The position numbers and the translations under genes were made by a program. Shown piece after piece: positions 8,062 to 15,141 of a stretch of DNA of 36,256 nucleotides. Positions within the stretch are counted from its first letter, which is position 1. The number at the start of each line of letters is the position of its first letter. The DNA lies in assembly GCA_016840095.1 (NCBI GenBank), contig JAEOSZ010000073.1, positions 1 to 36,256 on the forward strand, given 5' to 3'. The stretch comes from Candidatus Heimdallarchaeota archaeon. GTDB lineage: Archaea > Asgardarchaeota > Heimdallarchaeia > Heimdallarchaeales > Heimdallarchaeaceae. The notes beneath the pieces are model-generated. The model had not been told where the DNA came from. It ran no database searches and saw only the letters and a program-made list of their open reading frames with translations.

Positions 8062-9378
8062 TTATGCTCTATCTGCTTGTTGTTTAAGTCCCAATTTCTC
8101 AGCATATCCATCCATATCTAAGAATCCATGTCCACTAATATTGAACAGAATTGTCTTCTTCTCATTGTTTTCTTTGCACTTGATTGCTTCATCTATTGCA
8201 CATGCAACACTATAAGCAGATTCAGGTGCGGGAAGGAATCCTTCTGCTTGAACGAATTCTTGTGCTCTTTGGAAAATGTATTTCTCATCAGCTGGATAAG
8301 CAACAGTATCAATATACCCTAAATGTCTAAGAAGACTAATTATTGGTGAACATCCATGATACCTTAATCCATCTCCTAGTATTGGTACCATTGTTACTTG
8401 GTGTCCAAGAGTACACATTTTCAACATTGGTGTCATCTCTGCATGATCAGCAAAGTCATACTTGTATTCTCCTTGTAGATTTGGAGCAGCTTCGCTTTGT
8501 GCAGCTATGAATTGTATATCTGTATCTTTCTTTAGTCTATCATGCATCCATGGTAAAGCAATTCCTCCAAAGTTACTTCCCCCTCCAAGACAGGATATTA
8601 CCATGTCTGGATATTCTCCAGCGATTTCCATTTGTTTCATTGTTTCTAAACCTATTATCGATTGATGTAGCATTACATGATTTAATACAGAACCTAGACA
8701 ATATACAGCTTTAGGATCTGTTTTTGCGTCTTCTAATCCTTCAGAAATAGCTATTCCTAAAGATCCATTGTGATTAGAATCTTCAGCGTATAATTTCTTT
8801 CCAAATTCAGTTTGTTGACTTGGTGATGCATATACTTCTGCACCAAACATTTGCATGAATTTCAATCGTTGAGGTTTCCATCTGTAAACTGCTCTAACCC
8901 AAAAAACAGTACAATCTAAACCAACTAAACTAGCTGCATACGCAAGGGCATTACCCCATTGACCAGCACCTGTTTCAGTTGTAAGACGTTCAAAGCCTTG
9001 TTTCTTGGCATAGTAGGCTTGTGCAAGAGCAGTATTCACTTTGTGACTGCCAGTAGGACTATAAAATTCTGATTTGTAAAATAGTTTTGCAGGTGTTCCT
9101 AATTTCTTTTCTAGATTCTTTGCTCTGAAAAGAGCTCTAGGTCTACCTGCGGCAAGGAATAATTCCCGAATACCTTCAGGAATTGGGACCCATCTCTCTC
9201 CAGACATCTCTTGTTTTAGACATTCCCCTACTAGTAGATTGGGAAGGTCACCAACACGAGAGTATCCTTCAGGTGGATCCATCGGGGGTGGTAAAGGTTC
9301 AGGTAAATCAGGTATAATATTGTACCATTTATCTGGCAGCTCATCAGCTTTTAGTATTATAGCTCGATCATCTGTCAT
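8062..9378 (-). CDS. trpB: Tryptophan synthase beta chain, TrpB2 type
   Basis: A 438-residue PLP enzyme that makes L-tryptophan from indole and L-serine. The long N-terminal extension with the Pro-rich stretch EPLPPPMDPPEGYSR marks the TrpB2 subgroup rather than the TrpA-bound TrpB1. Lys113 in SPTGSHKVNTA forms the Schiff base, Glu135 in TTETGAGQWG is the catalytic acid, and GGGSN (265-269) holds the cofactor phosphate. The conserved C-terminal FNISGHGFLDM is complete. No trpA or other tryptophan gene is nearby, which is usual for TrpB2. It may salvage indole or work with a distant TrpA. A TATA element at 9419-9428 lies about 45 bases upstream of the ATG. The NapH-like gene 86 bases upstream on the same strand probably belongs to a separate unit. 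Confidence 0.93.
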   Translation of the reverse strand: MTDDRAIILKADELPDKWYNIIPDLPEPLPPPMDPPEGYSRVGDLPNLLVGECLKQEMSGERWVPIPEGIRELFLAAGRPRALFRAKNLEKKLGTPAKLFYKSEFYSPTGSHKVNTALAQAYYAKKQGFERLTTETGAGQWGNALAYAASLVGLDCTVFWVRAVYRWKPQRLKFMQMFGAEVYASPSQQTEFGKKLYAEDSNHNGSLGIAISEGLEDAKTDPKAVYCLGSVLNHVMLHQSIIGLETMKQMEIAGEYPDMVISCLGGGSNFGGIALPWMHDRLKKDTDIQFIAAQSEAAPNLQGEYKYDFADHAEMTPMLKMCTLGHQVTMVPILGDGLRYHGCSPIISLLRHLGYIDTVAYPADEKYIFQRAQEFVQAEGFLPAPESAYSVACAIDEAIKCKENNEKKTILFNISGHGFLDMDGYAEKLGLKQQADRA

Positions 9379-9418
9379 TTTCTAAACCTTGTGTGTAATG
9401 AAATAGATGTGCCAGCGG

Positions 9419-9428
9419 AAATTATAAA
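9419..9428 (-). promoter_or_regulatory. TATA box of trpB
   Basis: On the minus strand the element reads GATTTATAATTT around these positions, about 45 bases before the ATG at 9378. That predicts a leader of about 20 bases. It supports transcription of trpB apart from the NapH-like gene. Confidence 0.45.
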
Positions 9429-9464
9429 TCTTGTGCAGAGATTTAAAAAAGATAAAGAAAAGGA

Positions 9465-10283
9465 TTATTTTTTGTAAGAGCTGAAAGAATATGTTATAAC
9501 ACCTTTAGGGCAGACATCTGCGCAGGTTCCACAAAGTATACATTCTCTATGCTCAATTTTCCCTTTCTGAACCATTTCTTCCACTTCTAAACTCATTGGA
9601 CATTCTCGTGTACATCTATAACATTCAATACAAGCTTCAGTGTTTGGCTTCAATCTAAGAGAAGGGATTCTCAAAAAATTACTCATCCATCTACCAATAA
9701 TCATGAAAGGAGCCATCCAACAAACATGATGACAGAAGGATCTTTTTCCTACAACAAGTGCTAGTACAATTATCAAAGCTACAACAATGTAATAAACGAA
9801 ATATGATTGATCCATTTCTCCAGTACTTGTAAAAGCAGATAATGAAACGTAGAGTTTCTCTTCAGTTTGATAAAAGAAATTAACACCTTTTAATCCACCT
9901 CCTAATACAAATGGATTGATTATTAGGAAAGTTAACCAAGGTATCCAGATTACCCACTTTACAAAGAATGACTTTGCTATGATTTTTCTATTCTTTTTCT
10001 TGACAGCCATCACTACTTCTTGCATTCCTCCAGCTGGACATACCCAGCCACAAAATGCTCTTCCTAAGAACAATGAAAAAACAAACATCCCTGCAAAAAC
10101 AAATAAACTCCCTACTATTATTCCCTCGAACCCACCTTGAAGAGGAAGCATTGGAGATAGGTAATAAAATACTACTGGAAATAATAATGAGATTGAATAA
10201 ATCAAAGTCCTTCGAAATCCCTGTCTTCTTGTGTGTTTCTTTAACTTCTTGACTTCAACAGATTTTTCAGATACAGTCACCAT
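9465..10283 (-). CDS. Membrane polyferredoxin, NapH/CcoG-like
   Basis: A 272-residue integral membrane iron-sulfur protein with four or five helices, probably relaying electrons between the quinone or membrane pool and soluble partners. It carries the family motif GRAFCGWVCP (Cys78, Cys82) and a second paired motif GKRSFCHHVCW (Cys184, Cys188). Two 4Fe-4S ferredoxin motifs close the protein: C218-x2-C-x2-C-x3-C228-P and C248-x2-C-x2-C-x3-C258-P. Length is normal for NapH-like proteins. No nap, nos or cytochrome oxidase genes are adjacent, so the physiological reductase it serves is unknown. It is divergent from a PadR regulator (108 bases apart). Rubredoxin (17004) and the FrhB-like protein (24756) are other redox proteins in the window, but no link is shown. 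Confidence 0.88.
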   Translation of the reverse strand: MVTVSEKSVEVKKLKKHTRRQGFRRTLIYSISLLFPVVFYYLSPMLPLQGGFEGIIVGSLFVFAGMFVFSLFLGRAFCGWVCPAGGMQEVVMAVKKKNRKIIAKSFFVKWVIWIPWLTFLIINPFVLGGGLKGVNFFYQTEEKLYVSLSAFTSTGEMDQSYFVYYIVVALIIVLALVVGKRSFCHHVCWMAPFMIIGRWMSNFLRIPSLRLKPNTEACIECYRCTRECPMSLEVEEMVQKGKIEHRECILCGTCADVCPKGVITYSFSSYKK

Positions 10284-10315
10284 ATTCGTTCACAATTAAT
10301 TTATTTTAGATTATT

Positions 10316-10329
10316 ATATTTTAGAATAT
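10316..10329. promoter_or_regulatory. Inverted repeat between NapH-like and PadR genes
   Basis: ATATT-TTAG-AATAT is a 5+4+5 inverted repeat lying between the divergent genes and just upstream of the PadR TATA box. PadR regulators often bind AT-rich palindromes in their own divergent promoter. In DNA this AT-rich such a repeat is weak evidence. Confidence 0.25.
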
Positions 10330-10344
10330 TGTATTATAAAAAGA

Positions 10345-10355
10345 TTTTTATATAG
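10345..10355 (+). promoter_or_regulatory. TATA box of the PadR gene
   Basis: TTTTTATATAG lies about 40 bases before the ATG at 10392, predicting a short leader of roughly 12-15 bases. Confidence 0.5.
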
Positions 10356-10391
10356 ATTTTTTCTAGTTAATTTGAGAAACGGTGCAATAAT

Positions 10392-10970
10392 ATGCCTCGA
10401 GTTGCAAAAGAAACTAAAGATAGATATGCTATCTTGGGAATGCTTAGTCATCATGAATTAAGTGGTTATGACCTTAGAGAAAGAATCATGAATACTATTG
10501 GGTTTTTCTGGCCTGATTTGAAATATAGTAGAATATACCCAACACTAAAGAAACTTGAAGCTGAATACCTTGTAAGTTCAAAGAAGGTTTCTGATCCGGA
10601 TGATAAAAGACCAGATAAACGTATTTATAAAATAACAGCAGGTGGAACAGATGCTTTAGAAGAGTGGGTAAGTGAACCTTTGGATGTTACTAGTAGCATT
10701 AATATGTTTTCTATTATGCAAGAGTTATTACTAAAGATATATCTAGGTGGTCAAGTTGAGTCTGAAGTGTCTTTACAGAATATAGAAAAATTCAAACAAT
10801 ATCAGAGAACAAGTAAGAAAATACTTGAGGGTTTTGTAGATAATCTGGAACCAATAATCGATTCAGATCCAGACCACAAGTATATTTTACAAACTATAAA
10901 AATGGGACTAGAAGTATCAAAAGCTTCCATGAAATGGGCAAATAACGCACTCAAAGAACTTGGAGAATAA
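10392..10970 (+). CDS. PadR-family transcriptional regulator
   Basis: A 192-residue PadR regulator. Residues about 8-90 make the winged helix with the diagnostic run YAILGMLSHHELSGYDLRER, then FWPDLKYSRIYPTLKKLEAE and the wing with DKRPDKRIYKITAGG. The second half (about 95-190) is the helical dimerisation domain of the longer PadR subfamily (Vir_act_alpha_C type). These proteins are usually repressors released by small phenolic or hydrophobic ligands. The divergent gene is the NapH-like electron-transfer protein, so it and padR itself are the likely targets. The gene ends six bases before the stop of the convergent zinc-ribbon gene. Family assignment is firm; ligand unknown. Confidence 0.9.
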   Translation: MPRVAKETKDRYAILGMLSHHELSGYDLRERIMNTIGFFWPDLKYSRIYPTLKKLEAEYLVSSKKVSDPDDKRPDKRIYKITAGGTDALEEWVSEPLDVTSSINMFSIMQELLLKIYLGGQVESEVSLQNIEKFKQYQRTSKKILEGFVDNLEPIIDSDPDHKYILQTIKMGLEVSKASMKWANNALKELGE

Positions 10971-10976
10971 TCTAAA

Positions 10977-11405
10977 TCATTTTAATTTTTTGATTATTCC
11001 ACAGTAGCTACAATTTGGACAAAATTGATATGTTTTTGTGAAACTACTTTTACATCTAGGACAATATGAAGCAGCTGATTCATCTGCTTTCACTCCTGCT
11101 TTTTGACGAACATTTAATTTGGTTGAAGTTCCACTACTTGGAACATTTTCTGTTTCTTCTAGAGCAGACATCACCATTGCAATTTTCTTTCGCTTCACAA
11201 TCAAGCTAATTATGAAATATGCAAAAATCAATATACTCACAAGAGAATAGAATAGAAGATCTAACCAATCTATTATCTCATATTTAGGTATCAAAACCGC
11301 AAAAACAACTCCTCCTATTAGAATAATTACAATGAAAGTAAATAATCTAATATAATCCAATCTTAAAGGATTTGTTTTAAAGGATTCAAGCATTAAACTG
11401 TGCAC
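10977..11405 (-). CDS. Small membrane protein with C-terminal zinc ribbon
   Basis: A 142-residue protein with two membrane helices (about residues 20-42 and 46-70: LFTFIVIILIGGVVFAVLI and LLFYSLVSILIFAYFIISLI), a basic stretch, a polar linker, and a C-terminal zinc ribbon with paired CPRC and CPNC motifs (CPRCKSSFTKTYQFCPNC). The ribbon and linker are predicted to face the cytoplasm. Zinc-ribbon domains at the end of short membrane proteins are common in archaea but have no assigned role. It converges with the PadR gene, six bases between stops, and is divergent from the solute-binding protein cluster. No further homology recognised. Confidence 0.7.
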   Translation of the reverse strand: MHSLMLESFKTNPLRLDYIRLFTFIVIILIGGVVFAVLIPKYEIIDWLDLLFYSLVSILIFAYFIISLIVKRKKIAMVMSALEETENVPSSGTSTKLNVRQKAGVKADESAASYCPRCKSSFTKTYQFCPNCSYCGIIKKLK

Positions 11406-11507
11406 ATTTTAAACACTTAAGAAAGTTATCTAAGTCTTTAGTTGTTTAACTGAATATTGCTAGGTAAACTTAATAAGAATATTCAACCTAAATGATATCT
11501 GATAGAA

Positions 11508-13286
11508 TTGAAGAGAGCTGGAGTTTTAATCATTGTTTCATTATTATTACTGAGTTGTTCTGTAAGTTTAGTACAGAGTGACGAACCACAATATGAAAAA
11601 TTATTTGGTTTTTATATAAGAAGCTTAACAGAAAATTCAGAAAAGATACAACTAGGATTATTAGCTGAAGAGAGATATCCACAAATTGGCATTGAGTGTA
11701 TATATGTCCCTCCTGATAATTGGGATCCTTGGCCTGATCCTTGGATTTGGATTGATTTTGACTATATTCCAACACATAACGAAGGAGGGTATGATGCTCT
11801 TCTTATCAGACATAAAAGTGGTTTGGAATGGGATCCAACTGGCATGTTTGAGACATCTGCTTTAGTTCCCTTTGGTGATAATTTCTATCAATATACTAAT
11901 CCAATCTATGATGATTTATTGATTCAATATTTAACAGCTATAAATCAAACTCTTCAGAATCAATATGCACAGGAGATGCAAGCTATTATCTATGATGATT
12001 TACCCACTATTGTTTTAACTTATCCTAAAACTCTTTTTGGATTTAAACAAGAGATTACAGGAGTAGATAATCAATTAATACTATCATCATTTGCTCGAAC
12101 TGAGTATTGGGATGATCCAGAGGATCATATTCTAAGCTATGGATTTCCTGACACTTTGGTAAATGAGAATATATACAAAGATGATTTTGGAAGGAAAGAT
12201 TTGTGGATGCAAGCAGTATATGGTTCTTTATTTAAAAGAGACCAAGATAGTCATGCTTGGTTACCTTTTCTTGCTTTGGATTATGAAATTAGTTCCGATT
12301 TAAAAAACTACACAATCAATTTGGATCCTAATGCTAAATTCAGCGATGGTTCTCCAGTCCTTGCTGAAGATGTTGAATACTCTGTTAGATTGCATATGAC
12401 TCCTGATGTTGGTTCATCTAGCTATAGTTATTTAAATACTTGGCTTGCAAGTAATTCATCTGTAGAAGTAATAAATGATCACACAATAAATTTCAATCTT
12501 ACAGATGGTAATGCTTTTGCTAAAGCGACTTTATCCTTTGGTATAATTGATAAGAGTTCAGTTGAACCATTAATAGGAACTCATGGTTATTCAATATTTG
12601 ATGAACATCCCTTAACTGGTAATGTTGGAGATGCATTAGTTAAATCGTTCGGTCCTTTTAAACTGAATTCTATTAACCTTGCACAAGGAACTGTTAATTT
12701 AACTCCAAATCCTTATTGGAATAACCTTACTTCCTCTGGAGGGATACAGCCTTTGTTAGATGAGCTTAACTTAACCCAAATCCAAGGTAGAAGTAATGCA
12801 ATCTCAGAACTTTTAGCAGGAGCGATTGATATTGCTGATTCGAACTATGATTTCTCTCTTGAGGAACTTATAGGAATCGGTATAGAAGGTAGAACTGCAG
12901 ATAGTTTTGAGTATTATGAATTTGCACTAAATATGCGTCACCCAATTTTTGGAACAGGAGAATTAACACCATTAGCAACCGCAGAAGCTGCAAAAAATGT
13001 AAGAAAAGCTTTTAGTCATATTATTCCAAGAGACTTAATTGTAAACAATATATTTAACGGATTGGCTCATCAAGGAATTACTATTGCCCCACCTGGATGT
13101 GTTGGATTCAACACCCAGTTAGAGCCCTATGAATATAATGTAACTCTAGCAATAGAATATTTGGAAAAGGCTGGTTTTGAATTAATTGAAATTACTCCAA
13201 CAACTACGAAGACTAGTTTTGTAATTTTGGTGGTTATGACAATTGGATTAACTACTTTAGGTTTGGTTCGGGGGAGAAAAAAATGA
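11508..13286 (+). CDS. Circularly permuted oligopeptide-type solute-binding protein 1 (SBP_bac_5-like)
   Basis: A 592-residue exported, membrane-anchored binding protein of the DppA/OppA/NikA kind with rearranged domain order. After a signal peptide (1-24), residues 33-186 match the normal C-terminal end of the family: YDALLI...DPTGMF, NFYQYTNPIYDDLL, then QEMQAIIYDDLPTIVL. Residues about 207-390 match the normal beginning: WMQAVYGSLFKRD, LDYEISSDLKNYTINL, KFSDGSPVLAEDVEYS. Residues 390-556 match the middle (TPNPYWN, AISELLAGAIDIAD, NVRKAFSHIIPRDLIV, YNVTLAIEYLEKAGF). A Thr-rich linker, one TM helix (570-587) and GRKK end the protein. The start is TTG 11508, since an in-frame stop lies at 11493 and no ATG intervenes. 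The stop overlaps the next gene's ATG (ATGA). Ligand unknown; no transporter genes adjoin. Confidence 0.85.
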   Translation: MKRAGVLIIVSLLLLSCSVSLVQSDEPQYEKLFGFYIRSLTENSEKIQLGLLAEERYPQIGIECIYVPPDNWDPWPDPWIWIDFDYIPTHNEGGYDALLIRHKSGLEWDPTGMFETSALVPFGDNFYQYTNPIYDDLLIQYLTAINQTLQNQYAQEMQAIIYDDLPTIVLTYPKTLFGFKQEITGVDNQLILSSFARTEYWDDPEDHILSYGFPDTLVNENIYKDDFGRKDLWMQAVYGSLFKRDQDSHAWLPFLALDYEISSDLKNYTINLDPNAKFSDGSPVLAEDVEYSVRLHMTPDVGSSSYSYLNTWLASNSSVEVINDHTINFNLTDGNAFAKATLSFGIIDKSSVEPLIGTHGYSIFDEHPLTGNVGDALVKSFGPFKLNSINLAQGTVNLTPNPYWNNLTSSGGIQPLLDELNLTQIQGRSNAISELLAGAIDIADSNYDFSLEELIGIGIEGRTADSFEYYEFALNMRHPIFGTGELTPLATAEAAKNVRKAFSHIIPRDLIVNNIFNGLAHQGITIAPPGCVGFNTQLEPYEYNVTLAIEYLEKAGFELIEITPTTTKTSFVILVVMTIGLTTLGLVRGRKK

Positions 13287-15082
13287 ATAGAAACAACAAA
13301 ATAGGTATTTTAATTATTGTTAGTTTAGTTTTATCAAGCACATCTATGAATCTAATTGTAGCAGAAGAAACAGAAGAGGAATTCTTTTTTACAATTTATC
13401 TTTTATCTCCAAATACAAGTGCAGCAAGAAATCAATGGACACTTCTAATGCATAATCAACTACCAAAAATAGGAATTGAATCAGTTATTCCTTATATTTG
13501 GGAGCCTGTTGCTTATAGAGTGTGGTCTTATCCTTTAATCGAATATGACTACATTCCAGAATATGCTAAAGGAGGTTATGATGTTTGTTTTATTGGTTGG
13601 TATTGGGGGTTTGATTGGGATCCTACTGGATTATTTGACACAGCTTCATTACCACCGTATGGTGATAACTTCTTTCAATACACTAATCCTGAATATGATA
13701 GTAAGCTGTTACAATATCTTAATACTCATAATCAGACTCTAAAGATAGAATGTCTTCATGATATCCAAGAAATTCTATATGAAGATTTACCAGCAATAAC
13801 TCTTGTATACCCCAAATCGCTTTTCGGATTTAAGGATAACATTGTCGGTGTTAATACTCTCTTCTTAGCAGGATCTTGTTTTAATGCAGAAAACTGGGAC
13901 GATCCAGAAGATCATATTATAAAATGTGCAATTCCTGCAGATCTTAAGGAATGGAACATCTTTGTAAAGGAATCGTATTACGATGGTCTGTGGATGCAAT
14001 CCATCTATGGATCATTGTTTAGAAGAAATGATTTGACTCGTGAGTGGGAGAACTCACTTGCAATAAACTATGATATCAGTCCTGATGGAAGAAATTTCAC
14101 TATTGATATTGATCCTAATGCCAAATTCAGTGATGGTTCTCCAGTTTTAGCAGAAGATATTGAGTACACTCTTGAATTACACATGACTCCTGCTGTTGGT
14201 TCATCAAAATATAGTTACTTCAACAAATGGATTGCTGATAATGATTCAGTTACAACTATTGACACTTATACTATTCAATTTAATATGACAGACATAAATG
14301 TATTTGCAAAAAGTATGCTTTCTTTTGGTATCATAGATAAGAGTGTTGTAGAACCAATGATAGGAACTTATGGATATAATGTATTCAATGAAGTTCCATT
14401 AACTGGTAATGTGGGAGATGATCTAGTTACCTCGTGTGGTCCATTTATGTTGAATACTTTTGATTCTACTAATAGTATTGTAAAATTAGTTCCAAATCCA
14501 TATTGGAACGAAACGCTTATTTCTGGCGGTAATCAACCCTTGTTAGATGAACTGTTTTTTACATTCATTTCTGGTAAAGATACAGCTGTAGCTCAATTGA
14601 TTGCAGGAAATGTTGACATCGTAGATTCTCAATATTATCCCGAATTCGATGATTTCTCACCAACTGGTGTAGAAGCAAGAACAGCATTTGATCCTTCTGC
14701 TCAAGAGATAGCTGTAAACCTAAGACATCCAATTATAGGTACAGGGGAATTAACTCCTAATGGAACTGCAGAAGCTGGGAAATTTATTAGAAAAGCTATT
14801 AGTCATGCTACTCCTAGACAAGCTATTGTTGATAGCATTCTAGGAGGTCTAGGAGCAGAAGGTGTAACTTCAATGCCTCCAGTCAGTGTAGGATTTGATG
14901 AACTTCTAGAACCTTATGAATATAATTTAACTCTTGCAAAGGAGTACATGGAAAAAGCAGGATATGAATATATTGAGGAAACCACAACTACAACAGGAAC
15001 TATTCATCTCATAATCATCACCATAGTTACTATAGGTTTAGCATCTTTGCCTAAATCCAAGTATTTGAGAAAAACTTGCTAA
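13283..15082 (+). CDS. Circularly permuted oligopeptide-type solute-binding protein 2
   Basis: A 599-residue paralog of the preceding gene with the same permuted order. A signal peptide (1-29) is followed by the normally C-terminal segment (YDVCFIGWYWGFDWDPTGLF, NFFQYTNPEYDSKLLQY, DLPAITLVYPKSLFGF). A conserved joint, WDDPEDHIIKCAIPADLKEW (about 205-224), contains what looks like the canonical mature N-terminus. Then come lobe I (WMQSIYGSLFRRND, KFSDGSPVLAEDIEY near 281) and the start of lobe II (NLRHPIIGTGELTP, FIRKAISHATPRQAIV, LAKEYMEKAGYEY). Thr-rich linker and TM about 571-588 precede a short basic end that finishes in Cys. ATG overlaps the stop of gene 1 by four bases, which implies translational coupling and joint expression. 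Peptide or other amphipathic ligand binding is family-based inference. Confidence 0.85.
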   Translation: MNRNNKIGILIIVSLVLSSTSMNLIVAEETEEEFFFTIYLLSPNTSAARNQWTLLMHNQLPKIGIESVIPYIWEPVAYRVWSYPLIEYDYIPEYAKGGYDVCFIGWYWGFDWDPTGLFDTASLPPYGDNFFQYTNPEYDSKLLQYLNTHNQTLKIECLHDIQEILYEDLPAITLVYPKSLFGFKDNIVGVNTLFLAGSCFNAENWDDPEDHIIKCAIPADLKEWNIFVKESYYDGLWMQSIYGSLFRRNDLTREWENSLAINYDISPDGRNFTIDIDPNAKFSDGSPVLAEDIEYTLELHMTPAVGSSKYSYFNKWIADNDSVTTIDTYTIQFNMTDINVFAKSMLSFGIIDKSVVEPMIGTYGYNVFNEVPLTGNVGDDLVTSCGPFMLNTFDSTNSIVKLVPNPYWNETLISGGNQPLLDELFFTFISGKDTAVAQLIAGNVDIVDSQYYPEFDDFSPTGVEARTAFDPSAQEIAVNLRHPIIGTGELTPNGTAEAGKFIRKAISHATPRQAIVDSILGGLGAEGVTSMPPVSVGFDELLEPYEYNLTLAKEYMEKAGYEYIEETTTTTGTIHLIIITIVTIGLASLPKSKYLRKTC

Positions 15083-15102
15083 AATCAATGTTTCTAGAAA
15101 GA

Positions 15103-15110
15103 AATATAAG
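15103..15110 (+). promoter_or_regulatory. Possible TATA box of solute-binding protein 3
   Basis: AATATAAG lies about 35 bases before the TTG start at 15142 in the 59-base spacer after gene 2. A second AT-rich element (AATATATTTT, 15121-15130) is nearer. Either suggests that the third gene can be transcribed separately. Confidence 0.3.
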
Positions 15111-15141
15111 TTTACAAAACAATATATTTTAGTTGAAGTAG

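Noticed and set aside
8062..9378. Threonine synthase or another fold-type II PLP enzyme instead of TrpB
   Set aside because: SHKVNTA, TETGAGQWG, GGGSN and the Pro-rich N-terminal extension are specific for TrpB2.
11508..11590. Lipoprotein signal (LLSC) in binding protein 1
   Set aside because: LLLLSCS resembles a lipobox, but the paralogs lack Cys at that site and all three have a C-terminal TM anchor, so it was not called.
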